Assembly: GCA_009760855.2 (NCBI GenBank)
Contig: WPIO01000067.1
Span: 2,063,501-2,127,500, forward strand
Direction: 5' to 3'
Length of the DNA stretch: 64,000 nt
Origin: Cristatella mucedo
Taxonomy: Eukaryota; Bryozoa; Phylactolaemata; Cristatellidae
The notes under the pieces are model-generated. The model searched no databases and was not told the origin of the DNA. It worked only from the letters and a program-made list of their open reading frames with translations. How positions within the stretch are numbered: position 1 is the stretch's first letter; the number at the start of each line of letters is the position of its first letter. The position numbers and the translations under genes are program-made. Below are positions 37,047-48,038 of this stretch, one piece after another.

Positions 37047-37236
37047 ATGCAATACATCGTTTGCCTGGGCGTCTGTAGCAGTTTCTCCTTGGCCGCACAT
37101 CTTCCAGCAGTACATTTGGACTTTAATGCACACAATGCATTGTCAGCTTTTTGCATGTATCACTATGCTGGCGTGCAACTCGAGCAACCAGCTACGTAGG
37201 ATCGAGCGATCGTTTGGAAAATCACTGCTTCGTTAA
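37047..37236 (+). pseudogene. Copy A counterpart of the small plus-strand ORF
   Basis: Starts MQYIVCLGVCSSFSLAAH. Compared with copy B, an indel near 37155-37170 shifts the frame so that the ATG frame stops after 50 residues, while the LRRIERSFGKSLLR end is open in another frame. AATAAA lies 14 bp past that end. It is either a decayed exon or a copy spliced differently. Confidence 0.18.
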
Positions 37237-37885
37237 AAGTCCTGAAAACAAATAAAGCTGGCTTAGCGACAATTTTAGTGACTCAAAAATGCGGCAGGTT
37301 TACTGCTCTGCACGGTAAAGGCTATGGCAGAGGCAACTGGGCTTGCCTGTAGGTTGTACGTATCCCGGAAATGTCGCTTTTGTTGGCTTCTTTGACGTCC
37401 TAGTGAGTCAGAACCACTGCCGTCGTCCTGGAACACGAGAAGCTCAGCTGAAATAATTGCTCGACATAGAAACTTCTCATACCGGCGAGGTAATGGCTCA
37501 GCCCGATCACGATATGCTTTCGGTTAAAATGTCACTAGTCAATTCTTTTTTTTTGCTTTCAAAGCGTGCAGTGCCTAAACAAGGATCCTTTCTATAACAA
37601 TGGTGTTTTTACGAATAAATTGTGACAATTAATAATACCTTATTGGTTGTAGCATCAGAATTAGCTGTAGATGACGGCGAATTCAAGGCTGGTCTGGCTG
37701 CAGGAGGAGCATCGGAAAGGAGATGAAGCATCGTCATTCCATGCTCCTGAATCCCTAGGTTACATACGGCATGCTCGATTGAATATCATCGACAACTAGA
37801 GTCGTCGATTGAAAGCTTGCCTCGATAAGGCTGAAGCGCAAGCCAAGCTGTCAAGTAAGCACAGTCGGCTTGATGTCGCATGCGT

Positions 37886-38055
37886 TTAGGCGAAGCTGAT
37901 GACGACACAGGAAAGAGTGTGTCTTAAATCGCACGTGGGTTGCAGATTGGCAAATGAATGGCCAGGTAGTTGCTTCTTGCTTTTGATGATTGCACAGATT
38001 TTAGACAGCAACGAGAAAGGAAAGGAACAAAGGAAGCATTCTGCTGAGCGGCGAG
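37886..38055 (-). CDS. Coiled-coil gene A, terminal exon
   Basis: Acceptor ATTGCAG, entered in phase 1, which exactly matches the upstream donor across a 77-nt intron (38132-38056). 170 nt coding for 55 residues and a TAA. The sequence has a hydrophobic stretch (CFLCSFPFSLLSKICAII) followed by KSKKQ, which could be a short membrane or packing helix, and ends CVVISFA. Copy B has the same length, acceptor and stop position with substitutions only. No AATAAA was found close downstream on this strand. The intron could instead be retained, giving a 287-residue open reading through the same region, but the consensus donor and the phase match favour splicing. Confidence 0.45.
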
Positions 38056-38132
38056 CTGCAATGTGTTTTGGTGTCGTAATCGCAGACAGACGCAAGCGTC
38101 AGGGCGTCCGATTGAGCGGTAGTAATCCTTAC

Positions 38133-38745
38133 CTGAAGAGCCCCGTGCGACGAGCGGCATCGGACCAGTGAAGCCGGCTGCAACAGCAGCACCAGCGTCA
38201 ACGCCCGATGCGCCTGACGACTCGAGAACGGAATTCCCTTGATTTAGAGCTTCCGGTGATGGCAGTGTTCGAGCGTGCTCTAGGAGTGCCGCCACTTGTT
38301 CATCGGCAGCCAAGGGCTTCTGACTAGGCAGCGATATTTGCAGGCCGTCCGACACGGTTGAAAGTTCAGGGTCAGGCATCGTTTGTTCCCAAAACTGCTG
38401 CTGCTCTGCGATCAAGTTATCCCGCTCCGTCAGAAGTTCGTCGAGCTTTCGCTTGAGATCGTCCTGCTCCAACAACAGCTGGTCGTGTTCGTCTTGAGGA
38501 TGCAGGCTGAGAGCATGAGAAACCTCGTTGAGGGCTGCCTGGATCCGTATGTACTGGGCAGTAAGCACCTCGCAAATCATGGAAACCTGGTTATCGTAGC
38601 ACTTCCTGAAGGAGTGCAAGCGGTCTGCGTTTTCCACATATTTTCTCGTTGCTTCGGCTAGCTCGGGCAATTCTCTCAGACTAGGGCTCACTGACGCCAT
38701 CAACTGCTCGGCCTTCTGTGTGATCTCCAGCTGCTCTACTTGCCT
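38133..38745 (-). CDS. Coiled-coil gene A, penultimate exon (coiled-coil core)
   Basis: 613 nt, entered in phase 0 after TTACAG and left in phase 1 at TCAG|GTAAGG, a near-consensus donor. The preceding intron is 111 nt (38856-38746). The product starts RQVEQLEITQKAEQL. A Leu/Glu/Lys-rich heptad segment (around LLEQDDLKRKLDELL and ERDNLIAEQQQFWEQ) predicts a coiled coil, followed by a Ser/Ala/Gly-rich tail (SSGASGVDAGAA). Against copy B the first 75 or so residues differ at many positions, while the remaining 125 or so are almost identical. 186 bp (38296-38481) match copy B base for base. There are no stops and no indels against copy B apart from two extra codons at the acceptor. No family recognised. 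Confidence 0.6.
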
Positions 38746-38856
38746 CTGTAATTGTATTGCCAGGTGCGATCGCGGACGCTGCAGCACAAGAAGCCGGTGC
38801 TCGCGCGCTCACGTCTGCCAGAGCTGCTGCTTTTCGAACTGCTAGCAATCGCTCAC

Positions 38857-39173
38857 CCGACGTTCCTGCAGGTCCTGTGTAGAAAGAAACCGCTCAGGCT
38901 GCTGCTGCCCGATCTCCACCTGCCCGATTTGATGTTTCTCGCTATGCTGCTCTCCAATACGTTGCTCCCCGATTGGATGCTCCTCAATGGGCAGCTCGTC
39001 GATTGGACGTTCCCACATTTGCTCCAGCCCGATTGAACGTTTGCCGATCTGCTGCTCACCGGCCTGCCGTTGCTCGGTCTGCCCCAGCGAGTGTGAAGGC
39101 TGCTGCTCATGTTGCGGCCCTACAGTCGCGGCACGATTTCGAAGCTGAGAGTACTGAGCCTGCCGCCGTTCCT
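38857..39173 (-). CDS. Coiled-coil gene A, antepenultimate exon (Gln/Glu-rich)
   Basis: Internal exon of a gene of unknown function. The acceptor follows a pyrimidine run ending TTTTTTAG (phase 1) and the donor is CGG|GTGAGC (phase 0); 317 nt, that is 2 nt plus 105 codons. The protein begins EERRQAQYSQLRNRAA and is rich in Gln and Glu. A pentapeptide-like repeat (variants of PIGEQ, PIEEH, IGEQH) fills roughly codons 45-85. The paralogous exon in copy B has the same splice sites and phases but is 75 nt (25 codons) shorter within this repeat, so the frame is kept. No ATG-led first exon could be placed upstream. I do not recognise the family; a structural or scaffold role is only a guess from composition. 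Confidence 0.55.
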
Positions 39174-39529
39174 CTAAAAAAGACAAAACATATCGCACTT
39201 TCTAGCAGCACTTCAAAGTAGCAGAATGCCATTCAAGTACTAGGTTAGTGTATAAGTACCGCAGCAGCACGACAAGCAGGCTGTCGGTCTAAACGCGGAA
39301 GTTCGTGCCAAGCTATCTAGCTGAAACGCGAATATTACACGAGGGAAATGCCTATGAGACAAGAAAACACTCGATATTTCCCATGCATTGACCTGGTAAC
39401 TTCAATTTTCATTCTGAATCATCGGGTAAAGCAAATGGCTATGGCATCGGTCTAAATCACAATGAACATGCAAGACCTCAAGCTCACTGTCACGGCTGCT
39501 GTACTAAAGCATTAAAGTTGATTAGCATA

Positions 39530-39695
39530 GTACCCTGAGGCAGCGACAGCCTAAGAGTTCATGTACATGCTCTTTAAGATCAAGGTCGAGGGTTTAAATG
39601 ATACAGAGGGTGGCCTTTACTGCCCCACTGCAAGCCGCAGTGATAGCCGTCAAGGTTCTTCTGTCTTTATGCAAATGAGGCTGGTAGATCAGAGC
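39530..39695 (+). mobile_element. SINE-A-like, old, in duplication copy A
   Basis: The body (GCAAGCCGCAGTGATAGCCG; TCTTCTGTC) is clear; the tRNA half is degraded (TCGAGGGTTTAAATG). The same element is at 51670 in copy B, so it predates the duplication. Confidence 0.6.
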
Positions 39696-39989
39696 ATATG
39701 TTTTAAGAGGACTGAATCTCCATCTATTTTGTTCACATTTCACAGCATGCGACGCCGGAAAGTGACTTACATTAGCCGTAACACAACAAGACAACTATGT
39801 AAAAGCCCATAAGTGATCATCTTGGTTGCACATCAACTGCTGGTTCGGTAACCTAAAGTGATTAAATTCAAGCACAACTGGCAGCCAGAAGACTGGTTGA
39901 CAAAATGCATCGCGACACAACACACAAACACACACACACATATATATATATATGCATGTGCGCGACGTGCAAAATAGAAACACGACTCG

Positions 39990-40150
39990 AGACTCTTTGG
40001 CCCGTGAAAGGGACGCACGTTCAGAAAAGTCAAAAGGCAGGGGCTTCATGGTGCTGGAGGCGGATTCGAATCCTGCATAGTGCTTGGAAATATGCACTAA
40101 TCCATCGCTGAAACGGGAAGGGCCAAATGCCACCTGGGCCCTTCGTGTAG
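39990..40150 (+). mobile_element. SINE-C candidate (tRNA-like), copy A
   Basis: A-box-like TTTGGCCCGTGAAAGGG and B-box GGATTCGAATCCTGC, followed by an inverted repeat GAAGGGCC...GGGCCCTTC. A paralogous element lies in copy B. The A-to-B distance is longer than in a tRNA gene, so a SINE or other pol III unit is more likely than a tRNA. Confidence 0.5.
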
Positions 40151-40291
40151 CGTGCAAACGAGGATGCTCAATCAGACGACCTCTACCTTCTCTCCGAACT
40201 GACGCTGGTGCCGCTTTTATTTGCCAAACAGCAAAAAGTTACGGCATCCTCGTATAGTCAGTCATTCAAACCTACTCTGCTTGTACCATGC

Positions 40292-40510
40292 AAGTGAACA
40301 CACACGCACATGCACAAACTCCTACCCTGCAAACACAAGCACTACCGTACACACCCGAGCACTCAGACGAACTCGCACACTCAGACACACTTGAACGATC
40401 TCAACTGCACTCGGACGCACACAGATCAACTCGGACGCACTCACCCACTCGGACGCACTCACCTACTCAGACGAACTCGAGCGCACTGATGCGTGCACAC
40501 ACGCACACTA
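40292..40510. repeat. ACTCGGACGCACTCAC-type repeat, copy A
   Basis: CA-rich leader followed by degenerate 12-18-bp units of ACTCGGACGC and ACTCACC. The paralogous repeat is at 53386-53590. Confidence 0.7.
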
Positions 40511-40789
40511 ATGTGAACGACCACGTCATAGTACATTTTTTCACTTACTTGAAACCTGACCGAAAAAGAGTGTGAAAACCGGATGCACTTTAAAACAGCT
40601 GTGCGATATTCACACTGCCCGGAGCTCATTCAGTACCTACCGATTTAGGTTAAATTTCCCAGCCACAAGAGACGCTAGGCAAAGTTTCAACACTCAATGC
40701 AACACTGCGACTATTAAAGTAGCCGGCCAAGCATCCGCTCCGGCCTAAGTACCGCCGCCGCGCACGTCGCTGTAATGCGACACCCATCG

Positions 40790-41276
40790 TTATATCGCTC
40801 CAATGGCCGGTGGCGGTTTCGAGCCGAGCTCGGCGCCCACCATGCCGTCCCCTGCTGACTTGAGGCCGTCGAGGCTCGATAGCTCTTGCGTTTTTCTGCC
40901 AGGGTCGCCGGCATCTAGGGGCCATGACAGCAAGACTTTCAAAAATGCAGGCTGACTTCGAAAGCTGTGCAATAGTGCCACGACCTGTAAAGTGGCCAAC
41001 CACTGCCGCCGGGATGGCTCCGCCAGCCACATCGTCCGTCGGGGCAAACAGCATCGCCGGGTGGCGCCCACGCTCGAAGATCTCACCTGTAGCATTTTTT
41101 TTAAGCCGGCTCTCGAAAACTTTTTTCTGTTCTCGCATCTTTGTTCCGAACCAAATCAATTCAATAGATCCGTCGGTGTGACAGTGAGAGGCAAGAATGC
41201 GAAGGCGCGACGGGAACCGAATGGCGACAGGAACCGAATGGCGGTTAAACGCAGCACGTGCTCGGTCGTGCTTCAC
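40790..41276 (-). other. Conserved open segment, copy A version
   Basis: Counterpart of 54325-54792. Two overlapping minus-strand frames together cover what is one frame in copy B (TGEIFERGRHPAMLFA and SLDGLKSAGDGMVGAELG), separated by a 2-bp difference. A third partial copy of its proximal 100 bp is found at about 52668-52770. Coding status is unresolved. Confidence 0.28.
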
Positions 41277-42497
41277 TCGTGCACCAAATTGTTCTCTTGA
41301 GCACTGGATAACTACTTTAAATTTTTATTTTTAATTCTCTGCTGCAACTTAGATGCTCAATCGTCGGCAGCTTACAGTGGTACAGAAAAAGACTGTGAAC
41401 CGGAATTGACGTCGGTCTCAGCATACCGACTCAGCCGCTTGAAAGATATCCCACTTCCGGTATTTCTTCAAAAAATTTGTTCGAAGCGTGAGAACGACGT
41501 CGCTTAGATTTTTTTAAGTGTGCATTTTAATGTCCTCTATCTTCGACAGCATTCCCATGCGTCGAATTTTTGTTAGCTGAACTGAACAATACTCGAGGGC
41601 ATGCTCACTGCCGTCGTTCAGCGTGCGAGCTTGAAATGCTAGCGAGCATCAGTGATGCTAGCTGTTGTCGGCACGTGGAAGCACAGACGATTATCGCGAC
41701 GAGCTTGCGGAAGCTACAGAAGTCTCTCGTAGTACGATTCACTTCCACTCGGTGGATCTTTGAATTTCGGTCAATGACGTAGCGCCTGGCTGGAGCCCAC
41801 TTACGGCAATCGCCTTCTAGGCAATGTGACTGATATCTCGAACGCAAGCGCTGGTAGCAGAGAATGAGCACGCTTCGGCCGGTAACCTACTGCCAGCCGC
41901 CCGCATTACCGGGCATCACAGTAGGCCACTGTCACGCCCGGGTGCCGCCGCTTCAGCTCAAAGCCACCACAAGCTCGGCCTGGGTAGTCTCGATTGCTCT
42001 CCCTGGTCGTAGAGGAGAATGTGTGGAGCAACGCCGTTTCGATGTGGCAGTGCCGTAGCGTCGTTGCAGGTCGCCGACGATACGAGACTGGCGCTCGATC
42101 GGCTACAGCCTTCAATCGCCTGCCAACCAGTAAACGAGCTAGGCCACGTCGTCCGTCTTTTATTCCCGGCGAAGCGAGCGCGATTGCACTCAGGCCCGGG
42201 TTCGGCGTGGCAGCAGCGTCGAGAGCTGCTTTCCCACGCCGGCGACGTGGACTCTTGCTTGAATCGAAGTGGACTAGAAAAGACTCGCACGACTCGCACG
42301 ATACGAGTCACCAAGTGCAAGCACCGGATCCTTGGGCAAGATCCGAAACTCGGGTGCTGGACGGTTGTAAAATCAATAACGCAGCTCTTTAATCGTGTTA
42401 GAGGAGATGCGAATGTTCGGCGTCAGTGAAAGATCTCAGTTACGAGAAGCTTATGCAAACGGAACGAGGCATGCAATTATAAACGCAAGTCTAAAAG

Positions 42498-42650
42498 GAA
42501 TCGGCTGAAATAGCATCGGTAGATGCAATCGTCGATGTAGGAAGAGTCGTGGAAATATGACAGATCATTGATGTAGGAATGACAATCGATGTAGCAAGGA
42601 TCATCGATTTAGGAATGATAATATATATAGGTAGAGTCATCGATCAATTG
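42498..42650. repeat. Degenerate 18-20-bp tandem repeat (ATCGATGTAGGAA-type)
   Basis: ATCGTCGATGTAGGAAGAG, ATCATTGATGTAGGAATGAC, AATCGATGTAGCAAGG and ATCATCGATTTAGGAATGA follow one another with small length changes. Confidence 0.65.
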
Positions 42651-42768
42651 CTAGGTGATACGGTTGCTCGGTGTTGATCGGTCGCTAACGACCTCGGCTA
42701 CTGCAAATTATCAACGCAACAATTAGGAGACTTATCATGCAGAAAATCTCACGTTAAATAAATAAATA

Positions 42769-42937
42769 CTAGCTGATTTAGCAGCCTCTTTTTTATAGCG
42801 ACAGAAGAGCCTTGACGGCTATCAGCACATTTTGCAGTGGCGATAAAGGATAGCCCACCACAAAATTCGAACCCACGACCTCGGGGCCGAGGTCGTGAAA
42901 AGCAACCGCCTTACCTAGTGAGCCATTACGGCTCACC
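42769..42937 (-). mobile_element. SINE-A, full length
   Basis: Inverted. GGTGAGCCGTAATGGCTCAC head, GGGTTCGAATTTTG B box, the body with GACAGAAGAGCC and an A/T-rich end (AAATAAATACTAGC on the plus strand). Confidence 0.87.
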
Positions 42938-43029
42938 AATTTGTAAGGTGAATGCGAAAAAATGACGAAATTCGCTTGATGGCGATCGTTAGATACATAA
43001 ATGGGTGTGCCTGGTTCAGTGGTATCTTA

Positions 43030-43225
43030 ATGAAAATGATAATAATAATAACAATAATAATGACAGTAGCCTCTGTATGGAGCCCTTAGATAGCCCTATC
43101 TCTTTTTAATCACCTTATGCAAACTGCAAAGGAATAATAATGATAATGATGGTGATGATAATGATATTAACGCTGCGTATAGCACCCTCAGAGAGCTGAA
43201 TCTGTTTCTAGGGATTTTAAAGATG
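43030..43225 (-). mobile_element. Two LINE-A tail remnants in tandem
   Basis: Two successive blocks of AAT-rich microsatellite, each followed by a degenerate GCACCCTCAGAGAGCTGAAT-type sequence, the inverted LINE-A 3' terminus. Only the last 80-100 bp of each is recognisable. Confidence 0.5.
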
Positions 43226-43307
43226 ACGGAAAGAAAGCTGTACCACACGATTGTTGGGAGGTAACATCCGCAAGCGACAGGCATAGAGTAAGCAGGTAAA
43301 AACAATC

Positions 43308-43470
43308 CTAGCTGATTAAACAGCTTTTTTTGTATAGCGACAGAAGAGCCTTTACAGCTATCACCACCGCTTGCAGTGGCGATAAAGAATCGCCCACCGC
43401 TGGAATCGAGCACACGACCTCGGGCCCGAGGTTCTCAAAGCAACCGCCTTACCTAGTGTGCCATCACAGG
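43308..43470 (-). mobile_element. SINE-A
   Basis: Inverted. B box degraded to GTGCTCGATTCCAGCGG. The A-box side reads CACACTAGGTAAGGCGG. The body is intact (GACAGAAGAGCCTTTACAGC). Confidence 0.82.
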
Positions 43471-43569
43471 TACGTGCACACGAAGAGCAAATCACCAACA
43501 CTCACCAAATGCTGCAGTACAGAATGACTTGTTAAAGGTAGTATGCTCAACATCTACGAGTATAACGGG

Positions 43570-43650
43570 GATTGAGATGACATGCATAGGGCCAGCATGC
43601 GAATACGGTTTTTGGCAGCATGTACAGTGCCAGTATGCATAGGTAGCAAA
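43570..43650 (-). mobile_element. LINE-A 3' UTR fragment
   Basis: Short match to the LINE-A UTR block with GACATGCA, CAGCATGC and GGCAGCATG spacing, abutting a SINE-B on its right. Confidence 0.6.
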
Positions 43651-43654
43651 TATA

Positions 43655-43797
43655 TAAAAATATTTAATTTATTGGTATACCGCCGCAAGAGAACTTATTC
43701 AGGTGCTGGACGTATGCCTCAGGGCTTGAGCCTGCGACTTCAGTCAGTCCTTGATCGGGGCGAGCACCTTAACCGATGGGCCTAATCAGCTCGGCAA
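43655..43797 (-). mobile_element. SINE-B
   Basis: Inverted. Head GCCGAGCTGATTAGGCCCAT, B-box-like AGGCTCAAGCCCTG, tail AGCACCTGAATAAGTTCTC, and an AATTAAATA end. Abuts a LINE-A UTR fragment. Confidence 0.82.
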
Positions 43798-44294
43798 GGA
43801 CATAAAGAACACGTCGCATGGAACCGTTCGCTGACCTGTTTCTAATACTTTGACCTATTTCTCTGGAGCTTCGAGTTGCTCATGCGCTACGCTGGTCGCT
43901 CGTAGGTTTGAGCATCTATCACTGAGCAGCTCTCACGGCGCTGAATAGCTCTCATGAGCGTCTACAGAGAGTCGCTGAGCAGCTCTCATGGCCACGAATC
44001 ACCATCTACTCATTGGGCTACAATTTGATTGGACAAAAGAGAGAGCGGCATCACTCAGTATGGCACGTATAAATGGCTGCGACGGAGCTAACCGGCAAAG
44101 AGCACCGTGAGTGACGTCGAGAGAAGGAGAGCGCTGTGAGGATTACAATACTATTTCCCAAATCTCAGCACACTTTCAAACCTGCCCGGCGATGCTAAAA
44201 AAAGGCGAGAACAAACTAGGACGCCCGCGCTTTAGCTCGCAATACCCATGCAGCGAACACTTCTTGGTTCAATGCAGTTCACGTTTTTTCGATC

Positions 44295-44465
44295 GCTGAG
44301 CCGTTTTGGCAGACTAGGTAAGGCGGTTGCTTTTTACTACCTCAGTCCTGAGCAAGATCGTGTGCTCTTCTCCTGTTGGCGGTGTTCCTAAATTGCAGCT
44401 TCAAGCGGTGGTGATAGGTATAAAGGCCCTTCTGTCGCTATTCCAAAGAGGGCGTTGAATCGGCT
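44295..44465 (+). mobile_element. SINE-A, degraded B box
   Basis: GCTGAGCCGTTTTGGCAGAC head, TAGGTAAGGCGGTTGC, B box replaced by TGTGCTCTTCTCCTGTTGG, and a recognisable body ending GGCGTTGAATCGGC. A (GA)n tract follows about 45 bp later. Confidence 0.72.
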
Positions 44466-44507
44466 TGTTGGGGCGCAGACGACCAATAGCACTGGTCGCT
44501 GCTTTAG

Positions 44508-44694
<187 letters not shown>

Positions 44695-45429
44695 AGATCT
44701 AAATGTTTCCTGCGGTACTACTTCCGGAGCAGACAGGCCCTCAATGTTTTCTTCGAAATGTCATCCGAAAAAAAGAGACCTGGACGATTTGCTTATAGGA
44801 CTTTTACGGAATACGTTGGCGACCCGCCGTTCCTAGCTGACTCGGCCGCCCGAAGCCTTCGCTTCTCGAGGCATCCGCTGAGGGACCGTTGCTCAGCCTA
44901 TTTAACTTTCGGAATGTAACCTCTAACCCCACGGCGGCCGTGGCACAGGGGCAGCTTCGAACGAAAGCGCCCTGATATGCAGCCGCCACAGGCGTTTTCA
45001 GGTGGTATTTGCACTGCAAATTCCTTTAGTGTTGCAACCGAGGCAGGAGCGAGCGAGCGAGTGCATTAGCCGAAATGTGACACCTCGAAAAGCAGCATGG
45101 TGGCTAGTATCGCTGTGGCGGCAGACGAGGGACGGCACGACGGAGGCTCGGTGACAGGTAAGTAGGGTGGCAGCGCACAAAAAGTAGAGTAGCTGGAAAA
45201 CAGCTGGAAAGCCTCTAATAATGGATACAGCAAGCCGCTAAAGGTGGCCGCGGTTTGACCCTGGGCAGTCAAATCTCAGAAACCGCTCAAGCTCTCCTGC
45301 TAGGGTAGGCCGCCTCACGCCAACACCAGGGATGGCGCCATTGCCGGTGCTGATGAACGAATACAAAGCAAAGCCCTTGCGCCGACTCTCACGGCCATGG
45401 TTTGGCTGTGTTCCGTTCCTAGCTGAGCC

Positions 45430-45842
45430 GGCGCACCGCTTCCAGCCTCCTCGTGCTCTGAGATTGTACGAGAACAATGACATAGCCGTTCAATTTGTCT
45501 TCCTAATGACCCTAGACTACCGAAGCGTCTGTTCTGCCGGTCCCTGACTGTGGAACTTGTTGCCTCGATTCTTAAGCAACGACAACTTCTGTGCTGCAGC
45601 TGGCTGTGGCACATAAATTCCTGCCTTACTGAGCTGGTACTTCTATGCTGCAGCCTACCTTAACTGCTCTCATGACTCTGCTATGCTTTCCAATTTCTCT
45701 TTATTGCGTGAAGTGAAAGTCTGCCGGCTACCGAAAGCCGCCCAGGCTGTGTGTGTGAGTGCGTAATGGAAAAAAATCTCTCGCGTAACACCCACCTTGT
45801 CTTTGTGGCTTTTTGGAGTTACAGACACATTACAGAAAGGAC
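45430..45842 (+). mobile_element. LINE-B 3' fragment, diverged
   Basis: Recognisable from LWNLLPRFLSNDNF-like coding through TACCTTAACTGCTCTC, the UTR (ACCGAAAGCCGCCCAGGC) and GACACATTACAG. It ends 76 bp before duplication copy B. Confidence 0.75.
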
Positions 45843-46401
45843 AGCAGTGCCACCCCAATAGGGTTGCAGCTCGTTTTTCAAATTCTTTCTCGACCTTCGT
45901 CGTGGACTGAAGAATTCGTCGCTCGATTGCACGAACCAAGGGGGATGCCAGGGGGATGTGCCGACTGCTACCGCCGCCGTCTACTGCTGCTTAAATCTGC
46001 TTCCGCACCGTCACTCAGGAGACGGTCGCCAGCTTCAGGCTGTTCGTGCTACATCGATTTAAAGCGTTTCGCTCTCGCTGGCAGACTCGCCGGATGTGCT
46101 GGCATTAGGTAGTGTTTGAAGACAGGGGCGGGCAGGAACCAGTGCTAACTTCTGCCTCGGCAATGTGCCCAGCAAGCAGCATGTGGCATGTCGATTCACG
46201 AAGCCGGCTGCCGTTGAGGTAATAATCCCATTCCGGCATCTCCGTTACTTCAACGTTCACAAAAAGTGACCTTTTCCTACGGCCTATGGGTCTGCAGATT
46301 GAATGATTACCAGGGATATATCGTCGGCCGAACTAGTTTTAACAAATCTTACAAAATAGAGACTAGGCTCAGTTTCGGTCAGTTAGGTCGTTGTATCTCT
46401 T

Positions 46402-46412
46402 ACCTCCCTCCC

Positions 46413-46447
<35 letters not shown>

Positions 46448-46742
46448 AATATATATATATATATGTCCCTTCCCTCCCCTCTCTATCTATCCCTTCCCTC
46501 CCCTCTCTCTCTCTCTACCCCTTCCCTCCCCTCTCTTTCTATCTCTTCCCTCCCCTCTCTCTCACTACCCTCTCGTTCTCTTCACTCTCTCTTTCTCTCT
46601 CTCCCTCACCCTCACTCTTTCTATCTTTCTCGCTGTCCCTATCCCTTTTCCTTACCTCTCTCTATTTCTTCCCTCTTTCTCTCCCTGTCCCTTCCGTCTC
46701 TTCCCCTCCTTCTCTTCCTCTCTCTCTCTCTCTCTAAATCTC

Positions 46743-46778
<36 letters not shown>

Positions 46779-46992
46779 ATCTCTCTATCTCTTGCTCTCG
46801 TTCCCACCTTCTCTGTCTCTTTCTGAATCGCTCTCTCTTACCCTCTCTCTCTCTATCTCTTTCTCTCTCTCTATCTCTTTCTCTCTCTCCCTCCTTTGTC
46901 CCTCTCTCTCTCTTCTCTCTCTCTCTCTCTCTTCGCCTCTGTTCCTCTCTCTCTCTTACCGCTCTCCTCTCTCTATCTCTTTCTCTTTTTAT
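46402..46992. repeat. Polypyrimidine tract with (TA)n, duplication copy B
   Basis: CT-rich with an ATATAT insert near 46430-46465; ends at TATCGCTCACCCGTC. Confidence 0.95.
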
Positions 46993-47573
46993 CGCTCACC
47001 CGTCTTGGTGCAAGCTTGCCGAGTGCTCACGGGGAGAAATGTTGCTATACTCATCCTTCTATGCTACATGCAGCCCACGAGTCAGGCTGCCGGGTTTAGC
47101 TTCGTGCTGTTAACATCCGGCTGACTCACATTGACCACAGGGAGCAGTGAGCAAAATTGAACCCTATAGATGGCCTCGTTACACTCAGCTCCGAAAAAGC
47201 TACGTGCGGCGTTCCACTCAGCTCCGAAAAAGCTAGCTCTGCTGCAGTCGAAGTATACGACGAAAATATAGGTCAAAGTATAGGTCGAAGTAAACGACTG
47301 CAACCGTCGCCACTGGCCGCGAGACTGCAATTACGTTCAACGAGATTGTATTCTTATAACGCGCTTACAGGGAAAGCGTTGGCTGCCGGCACTTGTGCAC
47401 CGTAAGATTAGCAATACAAAGCAGCTCGGGTAAAATAATTGTGAATAGAGATATTTGTGTAACCTAACTAATCATGAAGATATATAGGCTCATAGCGAGG
47501 TAGCAGCTCGAGCTGCGATCAGAGCTCGTCTTTGGCTGCGAGTCTTTTTCAGTACTTCTTACATAACTCGTTT

Positions 47574-47756
47574 ATGCAATACACCATTCACCTGGGCGTC
47601 TGCAGCAGTTTCTCCTTGGCAGCACGTCTTCCGGTAGTACCTCTGGATTTTAATGCACACGAGTCATTGTCAGCTTTTGTCATTATGCTGGTCTGCTACT
47701 CGAGCAACCATCTACGTAGGATCGAGCGATCGTTTGGAAAATCACTGCTTCGTTAA
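47574..47756 (+). CDS. Small ORF shared by both duplication copies (B version)
   Basis: ATG-led 60-codon frame MQYTIHLGVCSSFSLAA ending LRRIERSFGKSLLR and a TAA. Copy A preserves the same start and the same C-terminal codons, but the two lie in different frames there because of a small indel. A polyadenylation-like hexamer follows the stop in copy A (AATAAA near 37250) and is CATAAA in copy B. It could be a terminal exon of a plus-strand gene convergent with the coiled-coil gene, or a relic. No family recognised. Confidence 0.2.
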   Translation: MQYTIHLGVCSSFSLAARLPVVPLDFNAHESLSAFVIMLVCYSSNHLRRIERSFGKSLLR

Positions 47757-48038
47757 AAGTCCTGCAACACATAAAGCTGGCTTAGCAACAGTTTGAGTGA
47801 CTCAAAAATGCGGCAGGTTTACTGCTCTGCACGGTCAAGGCTACAGCAGCGGCCACTGAGCTTTCCTATGGGCTGTACTTATTCGGGAACTTTCGTCGTC
47901 GTTGGCTTCTTCGACGTCCTAGTGAGTCAGCACCACTGCGGTCGTCCTGAAACACGAAAAGCTCAGCTGAAATGCTTGCTAGACATAGAATTTTCTCATG
48001 CTGGCGAGGTAATGGCTCAGCCCGCAAACGATATGCTT

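Larger units (their letters stand above)
35478..41705. repeat. Segmental duplication, copy A
   Basis: Direct-orientation copy of the region at 45918-55195, starting near the motif GTCGCTCGATTGCACGAA and ending near GAAGCACAGACGATTA. It contains, in order: a short conserved block, a polypyrimidine tract, a plus-strand ORF with an AATAAA, the minus-strand coiled-coil gene, a degenerate SINE-A, a SINE-C, an ACTCGGACGC-type repeat and a conserved two-strand open segment. It lacks three blocks present in copy B. A stretch of about 55 bp (around 39205-39265) is specific to copy A. Confidence 0.9.

Noticed and set aside
37924-38787. A single 287-codon uninterrupted coding exon for gene A
   Set aside because: Its start is GTG, and it reads through a consensus donor (CAG|GTAAGG) and a phase-matched acceptor; the spliced model fits both copies better.
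40292-40510. CRISPR-like array from regular ACTCGGACGC units
   Set aside because: Units are short, contiguous and degenerate, with no spacers; the host is clearly eukaryotic.
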